Shown piece by piece: positions 41,053 to 51,137 of a stretch of DNA of 64,000 nucleotides; positions within the stretch are counted from its first letter, which is position 1, and every line of letters begins with the position of its first letter. The notes beneath the pieces are model-generated. The model searched no databases and had not been told where the DNA came from. It saw nothing but the letters and a program-made list of their open reading frames with translations. The translations under genes and the position numbers were made by a program. Source of the stretch: Chondrus crispus (lineage: Eukaryota > Rhodophyta > Florideophyceae > Gigartinales > Gigartinaceae); NCBI RefSeq assembly GCF_000350225.1, contig NW_005179285.1:1-64000 (forward strand), in the 5' to 3' direction.

Positions 41053-43149
41053 ATGGCACCTTCAATGCGAAAGCAAACGTCAAACCTAAAGAACCGAGCA
41101 GAGCGGCAACAGGCAGAAACAGAAAAAAGACGGTTAGCGGTTGGACTTCTCCGACAGAACAGAAAAATTCGTCAAGTTGCTCAAATGACTTCTGTTTCGA
41201 AGTCTACCGTTGGCCGCCTCGCCAAGCTTATACGAGAGCGCGACCACGAGCAGCTTCATGCTTACATAGACACCACTATTACAGTACCAGAAAGGAAATC
41301 GGTTCTATCTGCAGTCGAAGAGCAGATGCTATCGGACCAAATCGTCTGTGCGGCGTCGCGAGGGTTCGCAATCAATGATGATATGCTCAAGACTTTGATG
41401 GCCAAGATTGCCAGCGATGGACGCCCGGGATGGAAAAATGGTATCCGTGGCCCGGATGCAATACGTTCTTTTCGGGCTAGGCATCGTGAACTGGCATACC
41501 GCAACCAAGAAGACAAGGACAACGCAAGATTGAAAGGGGAAAACTACTATCATGTTGACACCTTTTTTCAGGTGCTACGTCGTCTCGAAGTATCAAACCC
41601 GGGATTAATGCAGGACCCAGACCGTGTATGGAATATGGACGAAACATCCATTGATGCAGAGCATGGCAAAAGAGAAAAAGTATACGGGTCTTCCTCCACG
41701 CATCATGGAGGGTTTCGCAACTCAGGCAATTCGAAAGGCTCAGGGAGACATGTGACGGCGGTCATAGTGGTGTCTGCAAGCGGTCTCAAAGCTCCACCGT
41801 TCTTTGTCATCAGTGGGAAGCGCAAATACGCTGACTGGTTTGAGCCGCTGCCTCGAGATGTATACTGCGACAAAGATGGACTACCAAACAAGCTTTGTGA
41901 AAATCAATGGTTTCCCGACAACGGCGTTCACAAACTCACCGAAAACGGAAGCATGGAGATGGATATACTTGCAGCGTTTATTGACCATTTCAACAGTTTT
42001 GTGAGGAAATTTGTACACCCATCTCAAAAGATTCTCCTAACGCTCGATGGGCATAGCTCTAGAAATGGCGTCGAGTGGCTGCGACGGTGTGTGAGCCACA
42101 ATATTGACGTGGTGCAAGCTCCAGCGAATACATCGCATGTTTTGCAGCCGTGCGACAAATTTGTCGACAAAAAGTTCAAACATTCGATCCGAGAGACGAA
42201 GTCCGAGCTTGACAAAATGGCCCTCACTAATACAAAAACAGTTAAGCTCAAACTAATGCTGGGGGTTGTCGCACACGATGCCATAACTGGTGAGGACGCG
42301 AAGCGTTCGTTTCGGGAATGTGGTTTATTTCCTCTAAACCCAAGCGTAGCCAAGCAGTTTAAGACGGATAACGACACACGACGTGAGCAAGGCATGCAGT
42401 ACCGAGAAAGAGTTAACAAAAGTGGTGTGGCATCCCGTTTAACTTCTGTCATGCGCCGCCAGAGCGATAATCACACTGTCGAAGAGGTACGTCACATTGT
42501 GAACACAGTTGCCCAACCACAGCAATTGCTGGCAGATCTTTCGAGCACACTGCAGCAGCGAACTACAACATCGTCAATCTTGCGCAGCATAATTCCGGAC
42601 CCCCTCTCTAGAAGCGCAGCGTTCCCAAATGTTCCATTGCGTAAGCGAGTCATGCTGGACTGCGGCGCCCCCGCGCAGTACCTCACGCACAAAAACACTC
42701 TTGCATTGCGTGAGAAGAGGGCCGCAGACGCAGCACAAGCCTTGGAAGAGGCAAAGATAAAAAGGGAAGACGCACAGAGAAGGCGCCACGAAAGGAATGA
42801 AGCGCGAGAGGAGGCCAAGCGGCAGCGCGAAGTTGACCGGCAAGCTAGGGTGCTGCGTCTTGCTAAGGAGCGTAGAGAGAAAGAGGAAAGGCGTCAGCGG
42901 AAGCTTTTGGAGCGCGATAGACGTAGGGAGGAAACGCGTGAAAGGAAGCAACGCACAGCAGGTTTGAAGGCAAATGCCCGAGCTCAACGGGTCGGGAAAG
43001 CAGACGTTGGGACGACGAGGAAACGGAAAAGGGTTACGCCGGTGCTGCGGGCCTATCCTGCAGAAACTGCGGTATGTGAAATCATCAGTTGTGTTCTTAC
43101 GATGGCTGTGAGTCGCTGCAATGGCTGGGAGAAGAGTGTCCCAAGTTAA
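41053..43149 (+). CDS. Pogo-like DD35D transposase, intact
   Basis: 698 residues from ATG 41053 to TAA 43147-43149. The N-terminus (about 25-65) is a helix-turn-helix (LRQNRKIRQVAQMTSVSKST), followed by a CENP-B/Tigger-like helical region (about 85-145). The DDE catalytic domain has NMDETS (Asp196), LLTLDGHSSR (Asp332) and LQPCDKF (Asp368); the 35-residue spacing makes it DD35D. The C-terminal quarter (about 555-660) is a long, highly charged coiled coil (REDAQRRRHERNEAREEAKR and following). It would cut and paste the surrounding element by binding the TIRs in the nucleus. No stop or frameshift was seen and all three catalytic Asp are present, so it may be active. Confidence 0.88.
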   Translation: MAPSMRKQTSNLKNRAERQQAETEKRRLAVGLLRQNRKIRQVAQMTSVSKSTVGRLAKLIRERDHEQLHAYIDTTITVPERKSVLSAVEEQMLSDQIVCAASRGFAINDDMLKTLMAKIASDGRPGWKNGIRGPDAIRSFRARHRELAYRNQEDKDNARLKGENYYHVDTFFQVLRRLEVSNPGLMQDPDRVWNMDETSIDAEHGKREKVYGSSSTHHGGFRNSGNSKGSGRHVTAVIVVSASGLKAPPFFVISGKRKYADWFEPLPRDVYCDKDGLPNKLCENQWFPDNGVHKLTENGSMEMDILAAFIDHFNSFVRKFVHPSQKILLTLDGHSSRNGVEWLRRCVSHNIDVVQAPANTSHVLQPCDKFVDKKFKHSIRETKSELDKMALTNTKTVKLKLMLGVVAHDAITGEDAKRSFRECGLFPLNPSVAKQFKTDNDTRREQGMQYRERVNKSGVASRLTSVMRRQSDNHTVEEVRHIVNTVAQPQQLLADLSSTLQQRTTTSSILRSIIPDPLSRSAAFPNVPLRKRVMLDCGAPAQYLTHKNTLALREKRAADAAQALEEAKIKREDAQRRRHERNEAREEAKRQREVDRQARVLRLAKERREKEERRQRKLLERDRRREETRERKQRTAGLKANARAQRVGKADVGTTRKRKRVTPVLRAYPAETAVCEIISCVLTMAVSRCNGWEKSVPS

Positions 43150-43333
43150 CCGTTTTTGACCTGTCGTGAGCTGCGGTTCCTCGATAACAAAAGTCGGAAT
43201 TGCGTTCAATCAAGATAATAAAATCTCCCTTTTTTGAGTGTTCCTTCTGCCGAGGTCCGCTGCCAATGGTTTAACGACGTGTGGCTGGCAGTCAGGACAC
43301 TTTGGCGAGCGGCAGTTTTGCATTACTCAATAC

Positions 43334-43361
43334 GTGTCCCAGATTGCCCTTGTGGGAGGGG
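43334..43361 (-). repeat. Right TIR of the pogo-like element
   Basis: On the minus strand it reads CCCCTCCCACAAGGGCAATC then TGGGACAC. It matches the left end at the outer 15 bp except one base, and the second left-end unit nearly exactly. Confidence 0.75.
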
Positions 43362-43569
43362 TAATCGCACTGAAATCGAAGCTCCTTCCAGTCCATCCCC
43401 GTTTGTCGCACCTGGCCCTCTAAAAATGCCCCGTTTACAGTCACGCCCTGGATATCGTGTCCTCACTCTTGCCGCCGCCCGTGTGGCATTCGCTGCGCCA
43501 TCCACAGTCCGGTCAGACACTCGCTAAAGCCCGATATCTCGCCCCGCACCGTGGGCACACCAATCCATC

Positions 43570-44272
43570 TGTAGTATAACCCCCCCCTGGGGGCTTTTTA
43601 GTTAGATTGGATCAACAACAGGATCCCCTACTGTAGAGCTCGACGCTCTACAGTACAACCACGCGTGTCCACGTGTACACCACGGGAACAACGGACACGC
43701 GCATACACGTGCATACGTGTACCACGCGCGAACGAAGCGTGCAAGCACCACGGGTAATACGTGTACTGTCAGCCTCGACATAGCTGACAGTATTACAGTG
43801 CAGGCCGACCTGCACTACAGTAGCCCACTACAGTACCTCGGTACTGTAGTGTTATGATAGATTGTTTTCTATATTAAATATGGAGCGGACCGACGGCGGC
43901 GGAGGGGGACAAGCACGGACTTGTCACCCACCGACGGTCAAGGTCCGACTTCCCGCTTATTTCTAAGGTAGCGCTCGCTAACTACCTTAGAGCGGCACCG
44001 AGCGCGGGTTGAGGACGCGGGCGGTACGCCCACGAGCCGGCTCCGCCTCCGCCCGTCGGTACTGGATCGTTACCCAGTACCGCGCCGGGGCGTCGAGGCG
44101 TCGAACCGCTCGCGCGTACCGGCGTCCTCCCCGTTCCCGCTCTACCACGCTACCCGGGCCCGCTGCCCGGTGCCGTTAGCTGGTGTCCTGCTTCACCCCC
44201 GTCTTCCCGATCGGACGGGGTCTACGTCGAGCTGTGCATACACCCCTCTCCGCTGGGGGTGTTTATGCTACA
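43570..44272 (+). repeat. 5' LTR of the second Gypsy element
   Basis: Begins TGTAGTATAACCCCCCCC and ends GTTTATGCTACA, matching the minus-strand LTR family. It shares the hairpin series (ACTGTAGAGC, ACTGTCAGC, CACTACAGTACC stems) and the TATA-like box, and has an extra stem TCTAAGGTAG...CTACCTTAGA near 43962-43993. Confidence 0.9.
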
Positions 44273-44273
44273 G

Positions 44274-44286
44274 TGGTCTCCCGACC
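44274..44286 (+). other. Primer-binding site of the second Gypsy element
   Basis: TGGTCTCCCGACC one base after the LTR, identical to the site in the 13.4-kb element. Confidence 0.8.
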
Positions 44287-44295
44287 TAGAAGACC

Positions 44296-46923
44296 ATGGA
44301 GTCCGATCTCCGAGAAGACTTCCGCTTCCCTCTGCGAACCGATCGCGTTGAGATGAGCCAAGAGCTCGAGCCCTCGATCCGCTCCGAAGCGGCGGATCTG
44401 AGTCCGGCCGCTGTGCAGTCCCCATCCGCCCCGTCGGGCGACGGCGACGCAGGTCCTCGTGACCGCGAACCGTCGCTCGGATCCTCCGAGGAAAGAGCGG
44501 CGGCGATGTTCGAACGCATAGCCGAATACATCGAGGAAGTCCGTACTTCCCTTCGGATCGATGTATCGGACCATGTATACACTCGATGTATGGCGGAACT
44601 CCGCTCCCTGCGTGAAGGGAGGTTCGAGGGAGTGACGCAGTCCTTAGAGAATCTCCGAGCACTGATCGACGAGTTACACTCGCGGATCGTGCTCGTCGAA
44701 GACTCCCGTTTCGCCTCGCCTGGACCGTCCGGGCAAGGTCGCCCTGAGAGGCCGACCTCGGTGAGACGACCCGAGGACCGAACCTCCCCGTCGGCAGAGC
44801 AATTGGGTGCGTTCGCGCACCTCTCCGCTGAGCTCGACGCCACTCGTCGGCGTGCTCGTGACATGGAACGTACCATGGCCGAAAGGCTACCCGGTGCCCC
44901 CCCGAGAGGGCCCGGTGGTACCGTACCTCCGAGCGCCGCCGCCCCCGAAGGTTGGCGTCCGACTGGTGCCGCTACCAGTCGGACTGCAGAAGGAAGCCGT
45001 CCTCCGATAGACGCGAACTTCGCGTCTGAGACCCAAGCCTTGCTGCCTATCGTCGGAAGTAGGCGGCAAGTGGACCGCGTATCGTACGCGGACGAACAGG
45101 ACCGTGGAGGAGCCGCCGGCAGATCCGGAGAACCGATGTTCTCCGTCGATCCCCGCTGGGGCGGCTATCCGCCGGCGAGTTACGCCGAGCATCCAGGTCC
45201 GGTAGTCGTCCGTACGCTACTGGTTACCTCCTTCGGCACGCTGGGTCCCGCTGAACCCGGGCTCGAGCCGGTACATACGATGATCCAAGAGTTCAGCGCC
45301 GTTGCTGACTATCGTATGTACGGCTTGGATAACACCTCGAGGCTCGTTACCTCGCGTGACGCGGGACGGATCGCGAAGTACGTCCAACGCTGTCGTTGGA
45401 TCCGTCCCACGATGCGTAGCTTCGACGGTACGGACCCGATCGAGCTGCTGCCGTTCTTGAAGGATATCCGAATCACCTTCAACTGGCAACACCTGACCGA
45501 AGGTGTTGCGGTACGAGTCCTCGCGCACTTCCTCGAGCGCGACGCGGAGCGCCTGTATACGAGTTATACGATGCGTGGCCTCCGCGCCGGCCAGCTCCAC
45601 GACGACGTGAGCTGGCCGGGGCTCGTGAATCAATTCTTAAAACGCTACCTCACGGACGATGTGTTAGGTGAAGCGTACGACGCTGTCGCTACGGCGCGAC
45701 AGCAATCGCATGAGACGGAAAGCACGTTTGCTGACCGACTCGAGACTGCCGCGTTCCGGTGCACGGCAGTCTTCTCCGAACAGTCCCTCGCGCACTACTT
45801 CGTCCGGGGACTGGCACCGGCAACCCGTGCCGCAGTATCCGAAACTGTGCAAAGGCTGCCAGGCAGTCAGAAGACCGATCTCCCGACCATCCGCCGTATC
45901 GCCACGGCGGAAGGTACAACGTACCGCGCCCGGCCCGGTTTACCTCTGCCGGATTCGAAACCGGCAGGGAGGGCTGGCAGGACTACGAAGTCCGCCGCGA
46001 CAAGTTCGCCCGCCTCGACCCTCCATATCGGGGAGGATGAGTGGCAGGCCGACCCTGTCCTCATTACACAAGGACCAGGGCCCGTGGGGGCACGAACCCC
46101 CTCACTAATGTCGACCGGAACGACATCGAGTTACGCGACCGCATTCGCGGCCACTCCGAGAGTGGCATGGGGCACGGACCCTCGCGTCGCCGAGCTCGAT
46201 ATCTCGAGTCGAGATAGGAGAAGCGCCTCGCCTCGCGTGCCCCTCCTCACCGATGAGGAGGCGCGGCACGCGGCGACCTTCGCCTCAACGGACGGCAGCG
46301 CGTACCTGTGCTGGCTATGCCGTACGTACGGGCATGCCATGTACGCGTGCCCGTTCCTGTCGCCGGAACAACGAATGTTCACGGCGTACAGGAACTACCG
46401 CTACCAGATGGAGACGCGCCCCGGTGCGCGTAATCTCCTCCGGCAGGCGGCGGGCGAGGGCCGTCCCCCGCGTCAAGGTTTCCCGAACCGATCGGGTGGG
46501 GGCGCACGCTTCGCCCCCCGTGGAGGCGGGTACCGTCGTAACGAAGTCGATCGTCAGGATCGACCCGCCTACCGGCAGGCGGACACAAGGTACCCGCGCC
46601 AAGGAGAGAGAGGGGACCGAGACCGTTCTCGGTTACCCCAACAGGTACAAAATGCGATAATGTACCTGCAAGACTGGGTAGAGGATCCGTACCCTCTACC
46701 CACAGAGGGTCACGAAGGCAAGCCGACTCGCTTCGTCCCCCATATCTTGCGACGACCGGACGCCGCAGGTCAAGGCCAGGAAGTACACGAATACTTCGCC
46801 ACGGCCGCCGAGCCGCAGTGGGGGAATCGTCCCGACCCACGCGGCCGGCTACCGGAAGAAGACCTGGCTGTCGATAGCCAGGAGGTTAGCTCCGATAGCA
46901 CGGGTAGTTCGAAAAAAGGGTAA
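44296..46923 (+). CDS. Gypsy Gag, intact
   Basis: 875 residues in one frame, TAA at 46921. The first ATG is at 44296, but the ATG at 44353 (MSQELEP) aligns with the only start of the sister copy and may be the real one. Regions: charged N-terminal domain with predicted coiled segments (ERIAEYIEEVRTSLRIDV); Pro/Gly-rich middle; helical Gag domain (MRSFDGTDPIELLPFLKDI, FNWQHLTEGVAVRVLAHFLE, WPGLVNQFLKRYLTDDVL); one zinc knuckle CWLCRTYGHAMYAC; an Arg/Gly/Asn-rich RNA-binding segment; and an acidic Ser-rich tail. It would form the virus-like particle and package element RNA. It is unusually long for a Ty3/Gypsy Gag. Confidence 0.9.
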   Translation: MESDLREDFRFPLRTDRVEMSQELEPSIRSEAADLSPAAVQSPSAPSGDGDAGPRDREPSLGSSEERAAAMFERIAEYIEEVRTSLRIDVSDHVYTRCMAELRSLREGRFEGVTQSLENLRALIDELHSRIVLVEDSRFASPGPSGQGRPERPTSVRRPEDRTSPSAEQLGAFAHLSAELDATRRRARDMERTMAERLPGAPPRGPGGTVPPSAAAPEGWRPTGAATSRTAEGSRPPIDANFASETQALLPIVGSRRQVDRVSYADEQDRGGAAGRSGEPMFSVDPRWGGYPPASYAEHPGPVVVRTLLVTSFGTLGPAEPGLEPVHTMIQEFSAVADYRMYGLDNTSRLVTSRDAGRIAKYVQRCRWIRPTMRSFDGTDPIELLPFLKDIRITFNWQHLTEGVAVRVLAHFLERDAERLYTSYTMRGLRAGQLHDDVSWPGLVNQFLKRYLTDDVLGEAYDAVATARQQSHETESTFADRLETAAFRCTAVFSEQSLAHYFVRGLAPATRAAVSETVQRLPGSQKTDLPTIRRIATAEGTTYRARPGLPLPDSKPAGRAGRTTKSAATSSPASTLHIGEDEWQADPVLITQGPGPVGARTPSLMSTGTTSSYATAFAATPRVAWGTDPRVAELDISSRDRRSASPRVPLLTDEEARHAATFASTDGSAYLCWLCRTYGHAMYACPFLSPEQRMFTAYRNYRYQMETRPGARNLLRQAAGEGRPPRQGFPNRSGGGARFAPRGGGYRRNEVDRQDRPAYRQADTRYPRQGERGDRDRSRLPQQVQNAIMYLQDWVEDPYPLPTEGHEGKPTRFVPHILRRPDAAGQGQEVHEYFATAAEPQWGNRPDPRGRLPEEDLAVDSQEVSSDSTGSSKKG

Positions 46924-47003
46924 AGACGGTTACATACACGCGGTCGCGTGAGCCGTCTTTTCCCCACGAACTAGACCCGACCCCGCGTGCTCGCCGAGGA
47001 CAC

Positions 47004-47032
47004 GGGGGGTATTGTCCGATAATACATCCCCC
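47004..47032 (+). other. Hairpin between gag and pol
   Basis: GGGGGGTATT-gtccg-ATAATACATCCCCC in the 140-nt spacer, embedded in a wider stem (GTGCTCGCC about 46987-46995 with GGCGAGCAC about 47042-47050). The inner stem is conserved in the sister element (29960-29988). Confidence 0.85.
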
Positions 47033-47063
47033 GCTACCGGAGGCGAGCACGGGAGCTCCTGTA

Positions 47064-50000
47064 ATGCCGATAGAGGAGGGAGCGCACGTCGAGGCCTCCG
47101 AAGGCCCGACGTTAGGAGGACAAGACACCGGGACAGCCGACGTCCCGGGAAGGCGTAACAATGGCGACGGGGGCAACGACGACCGAAAAGATTCGGTCGA
47201 CTCCCTGACTCCCGCGAGCCCAAGGTCGCCGGAGAAGGGTTCGTGTCGTACGGACTCGAATAATCCGGGGGGCGTCACTGATCCGCCGACGCCCCAAGAA
47301 AGGGGGAGAAGGAAACGCAAGCGGGGCCAGCACCGAAATCGAAGGCCCCGGCGGAACGACCTCACCGATAAGGCCGCCCCGAAGGTTGTCGACGGCGTCA
47401 TTTGCCTTATGACGTCGAAGATTTACAACGTCCTCGGCTCGATAGCCACAGAGGGAAATGCATTTAAACCCCGCACGATCGCCGTTGATACGTGCTCGGG
47501 GTATAGTCTGGTGAGGAAGGCCGACCTTCCCCCCGATTGGACGCGTTACGTCGTGCACGACGCACCTCTGCCACGATTGGCAGGCGCGAATAGCAACCCC
47601 CTCAAGCTTTCGGCCGTCGTCCGCCTGGCCGTGCGGTTGAGGAACACGGTGTTCCGAATTCCGTTCGTAGTCGCGGACCAGCTCGCCGTGCCGGTCCTCC
47701 TTGGCACGGCCTTCATCGATACGCACGTGCGATGTATCGACATCGAGGCTCAACGGATGGAGCTGCGCCAAGGCGGCTCTGTTGCCATCGTCGACGGAAA
47801 AGAGGAGCCGACTCCCCGTACCAGGCATAGCGGACGCCAGACGAGACGGTCCGATGTACGAGAGGAGGCCCCGCAGGCGATCCGAATCGCCCGCTGGGTT
47901 ACCATCCCCGCGAGGTCGCAAGCCCGAGTGCACGTCACCACTGCGGGGAGGGGCCTCGTATTCATGGAGCCGAAGCCGTCACTTCAACACCGACATGGAG
48001 TGAGGCTGACGAACGGCGTCGTCGAGGTACTGCCGAATCAGACCTTCGACGTCCTCGTCGCGAACTTTTCGCGACGGGAAAGGCGGCTTCCGAAGCACAC
48101 CGTCGTAGGGTATGCGACGCGCAACCCCCTCGCGATCCTGACGCCCGAACGTCGCGTCGCCGAGGGGGTCGCACACGCGCTACACCTGACCGACTTGACC
48201 GATCAAGTCGGGAAGGCAAGAGCTGGACGACCAAGCTCCGATGAGCTAGAGAGCGTTAAGAGGGAACAGGTGGGTACGGACGATCGGCCACCTAGAGACC
48301 AACCGACGGCGGGAGGCACCGTAAACATCCACAGAAAGGATCCCAAAAATCCACCGATGGATTGGGAAAAAGAGGTGGACTTGTCATACATCGACGATGA
48401 CAAGCTCCGTGGCCACGTACTCGAGATGCTCCGTAAGCATTCGAGTCTGTGGAGCGGTGCACTCGGAACGATCCGAGCCACGGAACACCGCATCCCTCTC
48501 GAACCGGGAACGAAACCGATTCGTTCGATGCCCTATCGGAAGGGGCCCGCCATGCGCGAGATGGTTGCCAAGGAGGTCAACCAAATGCTGAACGCAGGGG
48601 TTATCGAACCCGCAAGCACCGAGTGGGCGTCCCCGGTGGTGCTCGTCCCGAAGAAAGACGGCTCTCTTCGGTTCTGCGTGGACTACCGGCGTCTCAACGC
48701 GAAGACGGCAGCGGATTCGTATCCGCTGGCCCGGATGGACGACTGCATCGACTCGTTAGGAGATGCAGCCGTCTTTACGACGTTGGACTGCAATTCCGGT
48801 TATTGGCAGATCCCCGTCGCTCCGGAGGACCGGGATAAGACCACGTTTACGACGCACATGGGCACGGTTCGCCACCTGCGCATGCCGTTCGGACTAAAAG
48901 GGGCACCAGCCACCTTCCAACGTGCATTGGATATTATCCTTTCGGGGGTCCGCTGGCAAATATGCCTCGTCTATCTCGATGATTTCATAGTGTTCTCGCG
49001 TACGGACGCGGAACACGCGAAGCATCTCGACACTGTCTTGAGCTTGTTAAAGAGTGCCGGCATCTCCCTCAAGCTCAAGAAATGTAGCTTCTTTCAACCG
49101 ATGGTACACTACCTGGGGCACGTCATCTCCCCAGGCAAGTTGAGCGTGGCCGATACGGCGGCCGACGCCTTCCGAACGTTCACGTTCCCGAGGACGCTGA
49201 CGCAGGTGCGCTCGTTCCTCGGGGCGTGTAACGTATATCGCCGCTTCGTTAAGGGCTTCTCGAAAATAGCCCGCCCGTTGACGGATATGACGCGCAAGGA
49301 TTCCGATCCTGACTTCTATAATCCTACCGAGGATCAACTCCAGGCGTTCGAGAACCTTAAGGAGTGCATGATCGCTCTGCCGATCCTCGCGTTGCCTCGG
49401 CATGGACGTCCGTACATGATCGACACCGACGCAAGCGCCTACCAACCAGGCTGCACACTGCTCCAAGAGCACGACCAGCCAAACGATTGGCGCCTCGTTG
49501 GGTATTGGTCTTACTCGCTGAACGACAGCGAACGAAACTACAGCGCTACCGAGCGCGAATGCTTCGCCGTAGTGTGGGCCGTCCGCACACTACGGCCGTA
49601 CGTTGAAGGCACGAAGTTCACAGTCCGAACGGATCACGACGCCTTGAGGTGGCTCATGTCCCTCACCAAGAGTTCCGGAAGACTCACCCGGTGGCGGCTA
49701 CGTCTGGCTGAATACGACTTCACCATTCAGTACCGCCCCGGGCGCGTGCACCAGGTACCGGACGCCCTGTCACGCCTCGTGTCGCCGAGAGTCGTCGACG
49801 ACCCTCGCCCCAGCGTCGAGGTGGATGACGACATTCCCACCTTCGACGCGGGCACGACCGTTCGAGACGTATCGAACGAGCTCGCGGGCCACGTTTGCAT
49901 CGCGAGCTGCGACCACGAGGTCGAGCACATCTTTGCGACGACACGGAACCAAGCCAGCTCACGAAGAAGGTCGCGCGCCCGAGCGCGCGACGAGCCGAGA

Positions 50001-51137
50001 GGCGACGACGAAGCCCCCGCTCTCCAAGGACCCAATTCGTTTTGGGAGGAGAATGACGAGTTCGACGCCACCGACATCGAGCGCACCGCAGACCACGAGG
50101 CTGGCGCGCCCGACTCTTCGGTCGCCCCTCCGCAGGACGACCTTCCGGCTCCTCTTACGATAGAGGAGATTGCCGAAGAGCAACGCGTGGATGACTTCTG
50201 CCAAACCGTTTTGGCACGACAGTCAGAGTCCCGGGACTCCGCGTTCTTCGAGGACCACCAGGGGGTGCTCAAACGGAGACACCCTTTCGACCCTGCTATC
50301 GTGCAGGTGGTGGTACCTCGGACGCTCCGCGCTAGGCTCCTTCGCCTGTGCCACAACCCGGTCATCGCAGGGCACCCGGGCCAGAACCGTATGTACTACG
50401 CGCTCCGTCGCGAGTACTACTGGCCCCATCTGGCCGCAGATGTTGCCGCCACAGTGCGAGGTTGTCGAACCTGCGCGATGAACCGGGTCAAGCTGAGGAA
50501 ACATCTCAACCGATTGAGATTGTTTCCAGCTACGAGGCCGCTCGAGAGTCTGCCCATCGACATCTTGGGGCCGCTCCTCAAGACGAAGTCAGGAAAACGG
50601 TTCCTGCTCGTGATCACGGACCGCTTTAGCAAGCTGACGCAAGTCGTTGCGCTTCGCACAATAACCGCATACACCGTCGCAGTTGCGTTCTGCGAATCGT
50701 GGGTGTTTAAGTACGGCGTCCCGCGCACGTTGCTGTCCGATAACGGACCGCAGTTTAATGCCAAGTTTTTCCACAGCACGTGCCGTGTTCTGGCGATAAC
50801 TAATATGTACACATCGGCGTACCATCCCCAGACGAACGGGCAAGTCGAGCGATACAACCGAACGATCGCTGCGATGCTGCGCAACTACGTAGGCGAGCAT
50901 CAAGATGACTGGGACATGTACGTGGGGCCGCTTACGTATGCGTATAACTCCCACGTACACCGCACCACCAACATGACGCCGTTCGAGCTCGTGCTCAACA
51001 GACCACCGCCGGATTTCTCGCTTCGACGAGCCGACGGTGATGTTCCCCCTGCCGACAGGGGGAACCAACGTGCCGAATTCCTCAAGACCTTGGATTCGAC
51101 AATCCAGAGGGCCTACGGGAGCCTGCGACGGACGTAG
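47064..51137 (+). CDS. Gypsy Pol (protease, RT, RNase H, integrase), stopped before the chromodomain
   Basis: 1357 residues from ATG 47064, a different frame from gag, to TAG 51135. Protease-like segment with VDTCSG at about residue 142 (a cysteine and serine follow the DT). RT about 480-700 with TLDCNSGYWQI and CLVYLDDFIVFSRT (YLDD about 637). RNase H from about 785 (DTDASAYQPG; ATERECFAVVWAV). Integrase with HNPVIAGHPGQ and CRTCAM (HHCC, about 1095-1140), DILGPL, LLSDNGPQF (about 1225) and NGQVERYNRT (about 1258). The RT and integrase motifs are intact. The stop replaces a CAG codon of the sister element; the remaining integrase tail and chromodomain lie downstream. Separate gag and pol starts with a structured spacer are unusual, since most Gypsy elements fuse or frameshift. 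Confidence 0.9.
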   Translation: MPIEEGAHVEASEGPTLGGQDTGTADVPGRRNNGDGGNDDRKDSVDSLTPASPRSPEKGSCRTDSNNPGGVTDPPTPQERGRRKRKRGQHRNRRPRRNDLTDKAAPKVVDGVICLMTSKIYNVLGSIATEGNAFKPRTIAVDTCSGYSLVRKADLPPDWTRYVVHDAPLPRLAGANSNPLKLSAVVRLAVRLRNTVFRIPFVVADQLAVPVLLGTAFIDTHVRCIDIEAQRMELRQGGSVAIVDGKEEPTPRTRHSGRQTRRSDVREEAPQAIRIARWVTIPARSQARVHVTTAGRGLVFMEPKPSLQHRHGVRLTNGVVEVLPNQTFDVLVANFSRRERRLPKHTVVGYATRNPLAILTPERRVAEGVAHALHLTDLTDQVGKARAGRPSSDELESVKREQVGTDDRPPRDQPTAGGTVNIHRKDPKNPPMDWEKEVDLSYIDDDKLRGHVLEMLRKHSSLWSGALGTIRATEHRIPLEPGTKPIRSMPYRKGPAMREMVAKEVNQMLNAGVIEPASTEWASPVVLVPKKDGSLRFCVDYRRLNAKTAADSYPLARMDDCIDSLGDAAVFTTLDCNSGYWQIPVAPEDRDKTTFTTHMGTVRHLRMPFGLKGAPATFQRALDIILSGVRWQICLVYLDDFIVFSRTDAEHAKHLDTVLSLLKSAGISLKLKKCSFFQPMVHYLGHVISPGKLSVADTAADAFRTFTFPRTLTQVRSFLGACNVYRRFVKGFSKIARPLTDMTRKDSDPDFYNPTEDQLQAFENLKECMIALPILALPRHGRPYMIDTDASAYQPGCTLLQEHDQPNDWRLVGYWSYSLNDSERNYSATERECFAVVWAVRTLRPYVEGTKFTVRTDHDALRWLMSLTKSSGRLTRWRLRLAEYDFTIQYRPGRVHQVPDALSRLVSPRVVDDPRPSVEVDDDIPTFDAGTTVRDVSNELAGHVCIASCDHEVEHIFATTRNQASSRRRSRARARDEPRGDDEAPALQGPNSFWEENDEFDATDIERTADHEAGAPDSSVAPPQDDLPAPLTIEEIAEEQRVDDFCQTVLARQSESRDSAFFEDHQGVLKRRHPFDPAIVQVVVPRTLRARLLRLCHNPVIAGHPGQNRMYYALRREYYWPHLAADVAATVRGCRTCAMNRVKLRKHLNRLRLFPATRPLESLPIDILGPLLKTKSGKRFLLVITDRFSKLTQVVALRTITAYTVAVAFCESWVFKYGVPRTLLSDNGPQFNAKFFHSTCRVLAITNMYTSAYHPQTNGQVERYNRTIAAMLRNYVGEHQDDWDMYVGPLTYAYNSHVHRTTNMTPFELVLNRPPPDFSLRRADGDVPPADRGNQRAEFLKTLDSTIQRAYGSLRRT

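Larger units (their letters stand above)
40734..43361 (+). mobile_element. Pogo-like DNA transposon with TIRs and TA flanks, apparently intact
   Basis: Bounded by imperfect inverted repeats beginning CCCCTCCCA and ending TGGGAGGGG, flanked on both sides by TA (40732-40733 and 43362-43363), as expected for the Tc1/mariner/pogo superfamily. Total 2628 bp with one uninterrupted transposase of 698 codons. Related decayed copies are at 34.7-35.9 kb and 59.5-60.5 kb. Confidence 0.8.
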
